Counted from the first letter of the stretch, positions 48,461 to 56,756 are shown. The stretch is DNA of 64,000 nt from Anaerolineales bacterium (GCA_030834895.1 JAUQXA010000014.1:19788-83787); one strand, 5' to 3'. Notes: a model not told the origin generated them from the letters alone. Program-made: numbers and translations.

Positions 48461-50209
48461 TTATTTCGAGGCAAGTCCCTGCCGGATATAATCGGGCGGG
48501 ATATCCAAGAGGACGACGGTTTTCTCCGCCATTTCACCAAAAACGGGGGCGGCAGTCTCCGAACCCCAAATGGATGCGGAGGGACGTTCGAGCCAGACGT
48601 AGATCATAAATTGCGGGTCGTCCACCGGTCCCCAGCCAATAAAGGAAGCATTGGTCTGGGTGCTGTCATAAAACCCATTGACAGGGATTTGAGCTGTGCC
48701 TGTCTTCCCGGCAATTCGGTAGCCGGGGACGAGTGCGAGTGAACCTTCAGATTCAAGCGAAACGGTCAACATCTCCGAAAGCGTGTTGGCGGTTTGCTCG
48801 GATATGGGCGAACCCGCAAACTGTGCGGGTACATCGTATTGGCGTCCGTCGCGCACCATGGCATAAAGCGTGTGCGGGGTGACTGTCTGTCCCTTGTTGG
48901 CAATTGCGGATGCCGCCATCATGATCTGGATCGGCGTGGCAGACAGTCCTTGTCCAAAGGCATTGGTGCCGAGGTCAACGGGATACCAATCCTCATCGCC
49001 GGGGAGTTTGAGCCTGCCAGCGGCTTCCCCGGCCAAATCCACGCCGGTGAGATGACCAAAGCCAAAGTTGTCCATGTAGCCGTAAAAAGTCCCCGCGCCC
49101 ATTTGTGTGGAAATGGTTGCCATACAAACATTGAGCGAGTGCTGCAAACAGCCGGTCATGTCCTGCACGCCCCAAGGTTCCTGGTTCCAGTTTTGGATGG
49201 TCGCGCCACCGACGAGGATCGCACCTGTATCAAGGTAGGTGGTGCCAGGTGTGACCGTGCCACTGTCAAGCGCCGCAGCCATGGTGAGGATTTTCAATAC
49301 GGAACCCGGCTCATAGGGCTTGGAAATGATCGGATTGAAATCACTGGCTTTATTGTAGATGCTGGCGTAATTCCAAAACTGGTTCAAATCCATGCGCGGA
49401 GTGACTGCCATGGCCAGCATTTCACCGTTGCGCGGGTCCATGATGGCAATCACACCGTTCAGAGCGCCATAGGTATAGAGTGACTCATCCAGAATTTGTT
49501 CAGCGGCGGCTTGCAGGTCACGATTGATGGTAAGGACAAGCGTGGTGCCGTTCAGCACACGCGGAATCTCAAACGCCTTGTTCGGGTCGGTGGGGACAAA
49601 AGCCTGAACCGGGCTGCCCGCCAGCAAAGTATCGTATTTTTCCTCGACACCAAAATAACCGCGTCCTTCACGACTAACGAACCCGATCACATTCGACGCC
49701 AGCGAGTTTTCCGGGTAACTGCGCTGGGGGTGCGCTTTGAACTCCAGTCCGGTCAAAGCGCCGGGGAGTCCCTCTTCCGCCTTTTCCTGAAACTCCTTCT
49801 TCAATTCCTGAAGCCTGAGAGCATTTTCGGCCTCGACAAAATCCGCCAACACGACATAGGAAACACCTTCGGATGGATTTTGAATTGCATCCGCAACCTG
49901 GTCATAATCCCGGGCAAGTTCCACACTGACGGCTGCTGCAATGGCCTGGGGATCCTTGACGATATTCAAATCCACGCCAACCTCATAGACCGTTTTATTC
50001 CCGGCAAGCAAGTGACCGTTGCGGTCATAGATTTCGCCGCGATCCGGGTAGAAGGTTCGTAGTTCATAAGCGTAATTGGATGCCTGCTGACGGAAAATGG
50101 CGGCCTCGGGGCTGTTTTGGATGCGCGTCAACTGCACAACAATGGCAAGCGCAATTAACCCCATCGCTCCAGCCAGTGCCTGCACCCGGTACGCATATTG
50201 CTGTCTCAT
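48461..50209 (-). CDS. ftsI: Penicillin-binding protein 2/FtsI (class B transpeptidase)
   Basis: 582 residues from the ATG at 50209 (MRQQYAYRVQALAGAMGLIA) with AGGAG upstream. One N-terminal membrane helix is followed by the pedestal domain (about 40-210) and the transpeptidase with EPGSVLKIL (Ser-x-x-Lys), QHSLNVCMA (Ser-x-Asn) and AGKTGTAQ (Lys-Thr-Gly). It cross-links septal peptidoglycan with FtsW. The ATG overlaps the stop of the FtsL-like gene. Confidence 0.96.
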   Translation of the reverse strand: MRQQYAYRVQALAGAMGLIALAIVVQLTRIQNSPEAAIFRQQASNYAYELRTFYPDRGEIYDRNGHLLAGNKTVYEVGVDLNIVKDPQAIAAAVSVELARDYDQVADAIQNPSEGVSYVVLADFVEAENALRLQELKKEFQEKAEEGLPGALTGLEFKAHPQRSYPENSLASNVIGFVSREGRGYFGVEEKYDTLLAGSPVQAFVPTDPNKAFEIPRVLNGTTLVLTINRDLQAAAEQILDESLYTYGALNGVIAIMDPRNGEMLAMAVTPRMDLNQFWNYASIYNKASDFNPIISKPYEPGSVLKILTMAAALDSGTVTPGTTYLDTGAILVGGATIQNWNQEPWGVQDMTGCLQHSLNVCMATISTQMGAGTFYGYMDNFGFGHLTGVDLAGEAAGRLKLPGDEDWYPVDLGTNAFGQGLSATPIQIMMAASAIANKGQTVTPHTLYAMVRDGRQYDVPAQFAGSPISEQTANTLSEMLTVSLESEGSLALVPGYRIAGKTGTAQIPVNGFYDSTQTNASFIGWGPVDDPQFMIYVWLERPSASIWGSETAAPVFGEMAEKTVVLLDIPPDYIRQGLASK

Positions 50210-50682
50210 TGGGCTCCTCGCAAGGAGTTCATTATCTTTTTGTCCGCCCAATCCAATAATGATTCATTGTATTCCGGCGGGACAGTCAACGCGCTTAATT
50301 GCGGCACAGGCGCCGAGGAGAGAATATCCGGCTCCAGCACAGTGTAACCCGGCACAACCAGATATTCCGCTTCCCCGGCTTCCATCGGGCGGAAGCCAAT
50401 CTCCAGCGCGCGCTGCTCCATGACGCGGGCCGAAGTTAATGAGGCGAGTTGGGTCTGCAGATCCGCACTGACCTGTTGGCTGGCAGAAATCGAAGCAGTG
50501 AGGTTTTGTATTTCGCGGCCGGTAATGGCAGCTTGGGAAGTCACATCGAGATAGAGCGTGGCAATCATCGCCAGCGCAACCACTGCGAGCAACACATTGC
50601 CGATCCACTGTCGTTGAATACGCCAGGGAGCGACCTTGTAGGCATGTACCAGATGATTGACATTGACGTTCTGCATGTTCAT
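50206..50682 (-). CDS. ftsL: FtsL-like division protein
   Basis: 158 residues. A cytoplasmic N-terminus, one membrane helix (IGNVLLAVVALAMIATLYLD, about 27-46) and a coiled-coil (about 50-90: REIQNLTASISASQQVSADL) followed by RVMEQRALEIGFRP, the FtsL/DivIC pattern. A longer C-terminal tail than usual contains LVVPGYTVLEPDIL and may extend outside the membrane. Sequence identity in this family is weak; the call depends on topology and position between rsmH and ftsI. Overlaps both neighbours by four bases (ATGA). Confidence 0.85.
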   Translation of the reverse strand: MNMQNVNVNHLVHAYKVAPWRIQRQWIGNVLLAVVALAMIATLYLDVTSQAAITGREIQNLTASISASQQVSADLQTQLASLTSARVMEQRALEIGFRPMEAGEAEYLVVPGYTVLEPDILSSAPVPQLSALTVPPEYNESLLDWADKKIMNSLRGAQ

Positions 50683-51593
50683 AGCTTTTCGATAATTCTA
50701 AGTTTTGCACTGCGTGCTCTTGGGTTGCTCTTCACTTCCTCATCGGAAGCGATAATCGGTTTTTTGTTGATGATTTTGACGACAGCCCCGCGTTCCTCTT
50801 TATAAATCCTTTCGTAGGGCGGGTTGATGAGGTCCTTGCTCTGTTCGCGGAAGAAATCCTTGACGATGCGATCCTCCAGCGAGTGGAAGGAAATGACTGC
50901 AAACCGTCCGCCGCGCCTCAGGCTGGTGACTGCCTGTGGGAGGACATTCTCCACTGCTGACAGTTCCTCATTGACGGCGATGCGCAGCGCCTGAAAGGTC
51001 TGCGTGGCGGGGTGGACTCGGTTTCCTCGACGGGGAGACGCTTTTTCGATGACAGCGACCAACTCACGGGTGGTGCGAAGCGGTCGGCTGGAGATGATGG
51101 CGCGGGCAATCTTCCTTGAGTCGCGGTCTTCGCCGTAGCGGAAAATCAAGTCGGCGAGGTCTTTTTCATCATAAGCGTTGACAATATCCGCCGCGCTCTG
51201 CAAAGCTTGTGGACTGAAGCGCATGTCCAGCGGACCGTCCTGCATGAATGAAAATCCTCGTTCGGCGTTGTCAAATTGCATGGAGGAGGCGCCGAGATCG
51301 AGGACGATCCCGTCCACTGCGTCCCAGTGAAGATCGGCGAGTTGCCCGGCAAGGGTCGTGTAGGAGGCTTGCGCGAGATGTGTGCGTCCCTCATAAGGAG
51401 CCAAGGTCTCACGAGCGAGCGCCAGCGCCTGCGGGTCAACATCCAGTCCCAGCAGAAGCCCATCCGGCGCGCAAGCCTCCAAAATACCGCGAGCGTGACC
51501 GCCCGCGCCCAATGTACCGTCAACATAACGCCCACCGCGTTTGGGTTGTAGTGCGTGTATAATCTCTTTGTAAAGTACGGGTATGTGGTTCAT
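50679..51593 (-). CDS. rsmH: 16S rRNA (cytosine-1402-N4)-methyltransferase RsmH
   Basis: 304 residues: HIPVLYKEIIHALQPKRGGR, SAM-binding DGTLGAGGHARGILE, GIVLDLGASSMQFDNAERGF, the QTFQALRIAVNEELSAVE block and FAVISFHSLEDRIVKDFFRE. A complete RsmH/MraW that methylates C1402 of 16S rRNA in the P site. The second gene of the dcw cluster. The GTAGGGG-type repeat lies in the 48-base gap to mraZ. Confidence 0.97.
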   Translation of the reverse strand: MNHIPVLYKEIIHALQPKRGGRYVDGTLGAGGHARGILEACAPDGLLLGLDVDPQALALARETLAPYEGRTHLAQASYTTLAGQLADLHWDAVDGIVLDLGASSMQFDNAERGFSFMQDGPLDMRFSPQALQSAADIVNAYDEKDLADLIFRYGEDRDSRKIARAIISSRPLRTTRELVAVIEKASPRRGNRVHPATQTFQALRIAVNEELSAVENVLPQAVTSLRRGGRFAVISFHSLEDRIVKDFFREQSKDLINPPYERIYKEERGAVVKIINKKPIIASDEEVKSNPRARSAKLRIIEKL

Positions 51594-51598
51594 AGCTC

Positions 51599-51645
51599 GT
51601 AGGGGTGGGGTTTCCCCACCCTGGGCGGGAGGACCCCGCCCCTAC
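51599..51645. repeat. GTAGGGG...CCCCTAC palindromic repeat providing the mraZ stop codon
   Basis: Outer arms GTAGGGG (51599-51605) and CCCCTAC (51639-51645), enclosing GGTGGGGTTTCCCCACC and GGGCGGGAGGACCCCGCCC. The CTA of its outer arm (51642-51644) is the TAG stop of mraZ. Shares its architecture with 13438-13507. Confidence 0.85.
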
Positions 51646-52082
51646 GGTTTGGACAAATCCAACGTTGAGAAGCGCTGGTTGTTGGCTTCGGTATCCTGCA
51701 ATTGAGCCATCTGTTCCTGCCACAGCGCGGGCGTCCACACTTCAAAGTAGTCGCCCTGTCCCGCCACCACCAGTTCACCGTTCTCGATGCCAAGGAAGGC
51801 ACGCAGGTTCTGCGGTACGAGGATGCGCCCCACCTTGTCGGGTTCGACAGGATAGGCATTGGACAGAATCAGGCGGCGCAGGAGACGGGCGGTCGGGTCG
51901 GCGAGGTTCATGGCTTCGATGCGCTCATAGACCTGCTTGAAATAGGATTCGTTCATTACCATCAGACACTTGTCGAAGCCTTGGGTGATGAAGGCGCCAC
52001 CTTCCAGCAAATCACGATAGCGCGACGGGATCATCAGTCGCCCTTTGTCATCGAGATTGTGCTGAAACTGTCCGAGGAACAT
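51642..52082 (-). CDS. mraZ: Transcriptional regulator MraZ
   Basis: 146 residues, two AbrB-like half domains. The first begins MFLGQFQHNLDDKGRLMIPS with the DDKGR motif; the second has YPVEPDKVGRILVPQNLRAF. MraZ binds tandem GTGG-type repeats in its own promoter and controls the dcw cluster; three such repeats lie at 52135-52160. The stop codon is furnished by an inserted palindromic repeat, so the last residues (TLDLSKP) may differ from the ancestral end. Confidence 0.96.
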   Translation of the reverse strand: MFLGQFQHNLDDKGRLMIPSRYRDLLEGGAFITQGFDKCLMVMNESYFKQVYERIEAMNLADPTARLLRRLILSNAYPVEPDKVGRILVPQNLRAFLGIENGELVVAGQGDYFEVWTPALWQEQMAQLQDTEANNQRFSTLDLSKP

Positions 52083-52106
52083 TTGTTCTACTTATCCTTT
52101 TAATGC

Positions 52107-52134
52107 GACGAACGCCGGGCACCCGGCGCTCGTC
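52107..52134 (-). promoter_or_regulatory. Hairpin in the mraZ leader
   Basis: GACGAACGCCGGG (52107-52119) and CCCGGCGCTCGTC (52122-52134) form a 13-bp stem with one mismatch, between the MraZ sites and the mraZ ribosome site. No T-tract, so a leader hairpin or repeat rather than an attenuator. Confidence 0.55.
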
Positions 52135-52160
52135 TACCACTATTTACCACTTTCTACCAC
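52135..52160 (-). promoter_or_regulatory. MraZ-type operator: three GTGGTA repeats at 10-bp spacing
   Basis: On the minus strand GTGGTA occurs at 52160-52155, 52150-52145 and 52140-52135, exactly ten bases apart. This matches the known MraZ-binding region of tandem GTGG-type boxes, placed right after the -10 box. Confidence 0.85.
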
Positions 52161-52188
52161 ATTATACTGCTTTACAGGCAAAAATCAA
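52161..52188 (-). promoter_or_regulatory. Promoter of the dcw cluster
   Basis: Minus strand TTGATT (52188-52183), 16 bases, TATAAT (52166-52161). Immediately followed by the MraZ boxes, so MraZ binding would cover the start site. Confidence 0.8.
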
Positions 52189-52245
52189 GAGAATTTCGGG
52201 TTAATTTCATTGTCAATTCCATCCACCAATAGTCAGGTACTCGAC

Positions 52246-53196
52246 ATGCACAACTCTCCCACCTTTATTCTGCTCGAAGCCATGCACTGGCAGGATTACG
52301 AACTGCTCGATTCCGGCGATGGGCTGAAACTGGAACGCTTCGGTAAGTATATTTTTGCGCGTCCCGAATCCCAAGCCATGTGGAGCCGCTCCCTGCCCCA
52401 GCGAGATTGGGATACCGCTCACGCAATCTTCCAACCGACAGCCGAAGAGAGCGGCGGACATTGGGACTTCAAGAAACGAGTCGACGAGAAATGGGAGATG
52501 AAGTATGACCTCACCCCCAGCCCCTCTCCTCTCAGGAGAGGGGCGCAATTACGCTTTTGGGCGATGACCACGCCGGGACGGCACTTGGGGGTCTTCCCAG
52601 AAGTTGCCGCTCACTGGGACTTTATGGCTGGTCTCATCCAGAAAGCGAATCTTCACCCTGAGCATGGTCGAAGGGAACCCGTGAAAGTCCTCAACCTATT
52701 CGGCTATACGGGACTGGCAACACTGTCAGCGGCGGCGGCAGGTGCGCAGGTGACTCACGTGGACGCATCCAAGAAATCCGTGAATTGGGCGCGGGAGAAT
52801 CAGGCGCTCTCCGGACTAAACGAGAAGCCCATCCGCTGGATTGTGGAGGACGCGGTCAAGTACATGCAGCGGGAGGAAAAGCGCGGCGTCCGCTACGACG
52901 GCATCATCCTCGACCCGCCCAAATTTGGTCGCGGACCCAAGGGCGAAGTGTGGGAAGTCTACAAGTCCCTGCCGCACCTGTTCGAGGTCTGCCGCGCCTG
53001 CTTGAGTGAGAATCCGCTGTTTGTGATCGCCACCCTGTACGCAGTGCGCGCGTCCGCAATTCACGTGGCACAGGCGTTGGACGAGATGATGAAGAAATAC
53101 AAAGGACAGATCGACAGCGGAGAACTGGTCACGAGGGAGAAAAGCGCAAACCGCCTGCTTTCGCAGGCGGTCTATGCAAGATGGTGGGCGGAATAA
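52246..53196 (+). CDS. SAM-dependent RNA methyltransferase (RlmI/RlmK-like catalytic domain), with two repeat-derived inserts
   Basis: 316 residues from the ATG at 52246 (MHNSPTFILLEAMHW); an in-frame TTG at 52210 is the alternative. The methyltransferase core has VKVLNLFGYTGLATLSAAAA (motif I), VTHVDASKKSVNWARENQAL (motif II) and YDGIILDPPKFGRGPKGEVW (motif IV with DPPKF), as in RlmI/RlmK-type rRNA methylating enzymes; the PUA domain of RlmI is missing. LTPSPSPLRRGA (about 88-99) and LHPEHGRREP (about 136-145) are encoded by interspersed repeat sequences and look inserted. Confidence 0.85.
   Translation: MHNSPTFILLEAMHWQDYELLDSGDGLKLERFGKYIFARPESQAMWSRSLPQRDWDTAHAIFQPTAEESGGHWDFKKRVDEKWEMKYDLTPSPSPLRRGAQLRFWAMTTPGRHLGVFPEVAAHWDFMAGLIQKANLHPEHGRREPVKVLNLFGYTGLATLSAAAAGAQVTHVDASKKSVNWARENQALSGLNEKPIRWIVEDAVKYMQREEKRGVRYDGIILDPPKFGRGPKGEVWEVYKSLPHLFEVCRACLSENPLFVIATLYAVRASAIHVAQALDEMMKKYKGQIDSGELVTREKSANRLLSQAVYARWWAE
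52509..52544. repeat. CCCCTCTCCT-palindrome inserted in the methyltransferase gene
   Basis: CCCCTCTCCT (52521-52530), CTC, AGGAGAGGGG (52534-52543), preceded by CCTCACCCCCAG. A perfect 10-bp palindrome translated as LTPSPSPLRRGA, a repeat type often seen in such genomes. Confidence 0.75.
52652..52676. repeat. TTCACCCTGAGCATGGTCGA-type repeat inserted in the methyltransferase gene
   Basis: A 25-base stretch nearly matching the intergenic copy at 24600-24624 (TTCGTCCTGAGCGTAGTCGA). In frame inside the gene; encodes LHPEHGRRE. Confidence 0.7.
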
Positions 53197-53220
53197 ATAA
53201 GATAGGCTTGAAACCCATCC

Positions 53221-54117
53221 CTACTCTTCGGGGTGACGGATACGCGATCCACAGGTACGGCAGAATCGATCGCCAGCCCGGGCGCGAGTCCCACACTGGG
53301 CGCAATACACGCCGCTTTCATTTTCTTCACGATCCACTCGTCTGCGGCGGGACTTCTTCGAGGAGGTGGAACGTCCCGACTGGCGGTAATACAAAAAACC
53401 GCCCACGATCATGATCAACCCCAAGCCGCCAATCATGTAAGGCAGATAGTCATTCAGGGATACGCGACCAGGAGTATCTTCGTCCACTTCCACAGGCTGG
53501 ATTTCAAGATGGGAAACGCTCAAGGAATCGGTCGACTTTTGGTAACTGAGATCAAAGGAAAAAGTCTTGCCAGCAGGGACGGTCCCTACATTTGAAAGAT
53601 AATATTGCATATCATTCGTAATGCCGCCGTCCCGCAACGACAATGACGACTTGAGGTTTTCCGCTTCGAACGGCTGTTGAAGAGACACGTCAAAATTCGT
53701 TACATCATAATCGCTCAACCAGCGGTAGAAATAAGAACGCTGGCTGCCATCTTTTTTAAGTCCGGGATCATAATATTCCAGTTGTATGGCAGGACCCGTC
53801 ACCGTGATCGATACCACAAGCCAATCTCCGTCCTTTCGGGTCGTGGATTGAATTCCCTGGTCAGTGACCGTTTCACTGGATGCGCCGACTGCGATCGTAT
53901 GCACATTAGCGTCGGCCGGGATTCGCACATCGAACTGAGCAGGGAATGTGGTGTCGCTGGAAAGCGTAATGTAATTGATGACAAGCATATCTGCCTTGTC
54001 ATATTCGGGCAATAAACTTACAGCAACGGATTCAACGACAATCTGTCCCTGCGCAGATGCGATAGAGGGAAAAACGAGCAATATTGCCATTGTCAAAATC
54101 AAAAAACACTTACGCAT
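53221..54117 (-). CDS. Secreted/membrane-anchored protein with C-terminal zinc ribbon
   Basis: 298 residues from the ATG at 54117 (MRKCFLILTMAILLVFPSIA), with GGAGG 7 bases upstream. A cleavable signal, an outside beta-rich domain (about 25-225, including DVRIPADANVHTIAVGASSE and LEYYDPGLKKDGSQRSYFYR), one membrane helix (LPYMIGGLGLIMIVGGFLYY, about 231-250), a basic stretch KKSRRRRVDRE and a cytoplasmic zinc ribbon CAQCGTRARAGDRFCRTCG (about 272-290). Similar architectures exist in Chloroflexota without a known role. It is transcribed towards the methyltransferase gene. Confidence 0.8.
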   Translation of the reverse strand: MRKCFLILTMAILLVFPSIASAQGQIVVESVAVSLLPEYDKADMLVINYITLSSDTTFPAQFDVRIPADANVHTIAVGASSETVTDQGIQSTTRKDGDWLVVSITVTGPAIQLEYYDPGLKKDGSQRSYFYRWLSDYDVTNFDVSLQQPFEAENLKSSLSLRDGGITNDMQYYLSNVGTVPAGKTFSFDLSYQKSTDSLSVSHLEIQPVEVDEDTPGRVSLNDYLPYMIGGLGLIMIVGGFLYYRQSGRSTSSKKSRRRRVDREENESGVYCAQCGTRARAGDRFCRTCGSRIRHPEE

Positions 54118-54220
54118 GTTGAAACCTCCAAGAATCAAGGGTTTTCTTTTATCTTACCATGCGTACAGAATAGAAGCAAAACAGGGACTCCGCGGTGACG
54201 ATCTCAAGTTTGCCGTATGC

Positions 54221-54226
54221 TATAAT
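54221..54226 (+). promoter_or_regulatory. TATAAT box upstream of the UroD-like gene
   Basis: Consensus TATAAT 35 bases before the ATG at 54262, with the ribosome site GAGAGG between. No clear -35 at 16-18 bases. Confidence 0.6.
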
Positions 54227-54261
54227 ATTTTTTGTCATTAACTTCAAACAGAGAGGTCGAA

Positions 54262-55425
54262 ATGTCACTTACCCCCAGAGAGCGTGTCTTATTATCCATT
54301 AACCACCAGGAGCCGGATCGCGTTCCGATTATCATTGGCACCAGCAACACGACCAGTTTGAAGGCAAGACCGTATCAGGGCTTGAAAAAACTTTTGGGGA
54401 TCGAGTCGGAGGACCGGTATATCTACGAGTGGCCCGAACTGGGGACGATCCTGCCCGACGAGGCCATCCTCCAGCGCCTGCACAGCGATGCGCGCGGTGT
54501 GCTGGACCTGTACCCGCAGTGGGTCTATGAGCGGAATCGCAAACGCCCGGAGCATGACCCTTTCATCGACGATTGGGGCAGCGGACAGAGCGAGGCGGCG
54601 CCCGGCGTCTGGTTTCCGGGCATCCACCCGATGAAGGAAGCGAAGACACTGGAAGACATCGAGAACTATCCCTGGCCCGATATGGACGACCCCACCCGCG
54701 TGGCGCACGTCAAAGCGGAAGCTCAAAAACTGGCGGAGCAAAATCAATATGCCATTATCGGGACTCCCTGGTTGTTGTTCCCGCTCGAACGAGCCTTTGC
54801 CATGCAGGGCATGGACACCTTCCTAATGAACCTGGCGCTCAACCCGGACTTTGCCGAAGCGCTACTTAGGAAAATTGCCTCGTTGTGCAAAACGTTGATG
54901 GGACATTTCCTCGAAGCCGCGGGAGACAATCTCGACATCATCAAAATCGGGGACGACATCGGCACACAAAACAGCCTGTTGATGTCGCCTAAAATGTATC
55001 GCAAGATTCTCAAGCCGATCCACGCCGACTACATCGCCTTCATCAGGGAACACACAAAGGCGAAAGTTTTCTTCCACACCGATGGCGATGTTTTCCCGCT
55101 GATACCGGACTTCATCGAAATCGGAGTGGACATCCTCAACCCGATCCAAACCTCGGCGGGGAAGATGTCGAACCTCGCGGAATTGAAGAGCCAGTTTGGC
55201 AAGTCGCTGACCTTTTGCGGAGCAGTGGACACGCACCGTGTCCTGCCCTCTGGAACCCCACAGGAAGTGCGCGACGAGGTCAAGCGCGTGATCGAGGTCA
55301 TGGCGCCCGGCGGCGGTTACATGGTCGCATCGGTGCATACCATCATGGACGAAGTACCGCCCGAAAACATCCTGGCAATGGTCGATGCGGTGGAAGAGTT
55401 TGGGAAGTATCCCATCGGAAAATAA
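54262..55425 (+). CDS. Uroporphyrinogen decarboxylase family protein (probable corrinoid-linked methyltransferase)
   Basis: 387 residues from the ATG at 54262 (MSLTPRERVLLSINHQEPDR). The UroD/MtaA fold is evident: RVLLSINHQEPDRVPIIIG, LAEQNQYAIIGTPWLLFPLE, DIIKIGDDIGTQNSLLMSPK, VFFHTDGDVFPLIPDFIEIG and GGGYMVASVHTIMDEVPPEN. HxxGD with the preceding conserved residues is the typical metal/cobamide-interaction region of the MtaA/MtbA subgroup, not of heme-synthesis HemE. It could transfer a methyl group from a corrinoid protein or demethylate a substrate; partners are not in the window. A terminator follows. Confidence 0.85.
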   Translation: MSLTPRERVLLSINHQEPDRVPIIIGTSNTTSLKARPYQGLKKLLGIESEDRYIYEWPELGTILPDEAILQRLHSDARGVLDLYPQWVYERNRKRPEHDPFIDDWGSGQSEAAPGVWFPGIHPMKEAKTLEDIENYPWPDMDDPTRVAHVKAEAQKLAEQNQYAIIGTPWLLFPLERAFAMQGMDTFLMNLALNPDFAEALLRKIASLCKTLMGHFLEAAGDNLDIIKIGDDIGTQNSLLMSPKMYRKILKPIHADYIAFIREHTKAKVFFHTDGDVFPLIPDFIEIGVDILNPIQTSAGKMSNLAELKSQFGKSLTFCGAVDTHRVLPSGTPQEVRDEVKRVIEVMAPGGGYMVASVHTIMDEVPPENILAMVDAVEEFGKYPIGK

Positions 55426-55440
55426 CAGTTCTGTGAATCA

Positions 55441-55474
55441 AAAAATCATCCCTCGTTTCGGGGGATGATTTTTT
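55441..55474. terminator. Bidirectional intrinsic terminator
   Basis: AAAAATCATCCC (55441-55452) pairs exactly with GGGATGATTTTT (55462-55473), and the A/T tails give a T-tract in both directions. It ends both the UroD-like gene and the minus-strand ABC operon. Confidence 0.9.
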
Positions 55475-55484
55475 GATTCAGTCG

Positions 55485-56753
55485 TTATTCTTTTTCGTAG
55501 GGTTTGCCGCCTGCGGCTGGCGGTTGTCCCCTGCCGACCACGCCCGCAAGCACAACCATCGTGATGATATACGGTCCCATTTCGAGGAACTTGTTGGGAA
55601 TTGGCACCTTCAGGATGGCGAGCTTGGAAGCCAGCGAGTCGGCAAAGCCAAACAGCATACCCGCGCCGAGCGAACCAACCGGATGCCAGTTGCCGAAGAT
55701 CATCGCCGCCAAACCGACAAAACCGCGACCGGCGGTCATAACCTCATCGAAACGCCCTACAGAGCCGAGGACGAAGTATGCGCCCGCAAAGCCAGCCATC
55801 ATCCCGCCGAATAGCACGGAAATGTAGCGCGTGCGGTTAACATTGATGCCGAGCGTATCCGCCGCTTTGGGATGCTCGCCCACAGAGCGGGTGCGCAGTC
55901 CCCAGCGTGTGTAGTAGAGCGCCACAGTCAACACGATGACGAAGATGAACATCGCGTAAATGAAAAGGTTATGGCTGAAAAAGATCGGACCGATGAAAGG
56001 AATTTGTGACAAACCGGGGACATCCCAGGTCCCAAAACGACCGGAATTGTTCAGCGTCTCGTACTTTTGCAGAAACTTGGCTGACAGGAACGAGGTAATA
56101 CCTGTGGCAAAGATGTTGATGACCGTCCCGGCGATGATCTGGTCTACTTTGTACTTGATTGCCAGAACCGCCAGCACCATGGACATCAATGCCCCAGCGA
56201 CAATTGCCGCAAACAAGCCAACCCAGATATTGGTCAGGCTGCCAAACAACGCTGCGCAAAACGCGGCAGTCAACATCATGCCTTCGATGGCGATGTTGAA
56301 CACGCCCGAACGCTCGCAAAGAATGCCGGAAAGAGCGCCCAATGTAAGCGGGACAGCGCGCACCACCGCCACCTTGAGCAATCCAGCGAGGTTAAGGCTC
56401 GAGTCAGATGCGCCCCAGACAAGGAAGCCAAAGATGAACAACGCAGAAACGACGCCCAACATCGTATTGGTGTATCGCCCAAACCCGCGCGCCAGTTGAT
56501 AGGCTCCCACCAAAGCACCCACAAATGCAAGGGCATTCAACATCGGCAGGGATGGAAAAACCCAATCGGGGACGACTACTTTCGATCCTCCCGGATACAA
56601 ACTAAAGGTCGTTTGCATGTCGGGCGTCACGGTGCGGGAGAACAACGCCCAAATCCCCAGTGAAAGAGCAAGGAAAATGACCCCCATCACCGTGCGACGG
56701 GTCGGGGAAATATATTCGGAATGTTTGATAATGGTTGCTGTTGACTGTGTCAT
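55485..56753 (-). CDS. ABC transporter permease, nucleoside/sugar (BMP-associated) type, second permease
   Basis: 422 residues, nine or ten membrane helices. The family block PLTLGALSGILCERSGVFNIAIEG (shown in parts: PLTLGALSGILCERSG, VFNIAIEGMMLTAAF) and LGINVNRTRYISVLFGGMMA are typical of YufQ/NupQ/BmpC-like permeases that work with BMP binding proteins. It pairs with the permease encoded just upstream to form a heterodimeric channel. It has a somewhat longer N-terminus (about 60-100 residues) than the minimal family. The last gene of the operon before the terminator. Confidence 0.9.
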   Translation of the reverse strand: MTQSTATIIKHSEYISPTRRTVMGVIFLALSLGIWALFSRTVTPDMQTTFSLYPGGSKVVVPDWVFPSLPMLNALAFVGALVGAYQLARGFGRYTNTMLGVVSALFIFGFLVWGASDSSLNLAGLLKVAVVRAVPLTLGALSGILCERSGVFNIAIEGMMLTAAFCAALFGSLTNIWVGLFAAIVAGALMSMVLAVLAIKYKVDQIIAGTVINIFATGITSFLSAKFLQKYETLNNSGRFGTWDVPGLSQIPFIGPIFFSHNLFIYAMFIFVIVLTVALYYTRWGLRTRSVGEHPKAADTLGINVNRTRYISVLFGGMMAGFAGAYFVLGSVGRFDEVMTAGRGFVGLAAMIFGNWHPVGSLGAGMLFGFADSLASKLAILKVPIPNKFLEMGPYIITMVVLAGVVGRGQPPAAGGKPYEKE

Positions 56754-56756
56754 GGT

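Noticed and set aside
51550..51562. TATAAT on the plus strand near the rsmH start
   Set aside because: It lies within rsmH coding DNA and faces no plus-strand gene within a sensible distance.
34825..52082. A hidden or frameshifted murE in the dcw cluster
   Set aside because: ftsI and murF are one base apart, and every long frame in the cluster is already explained.
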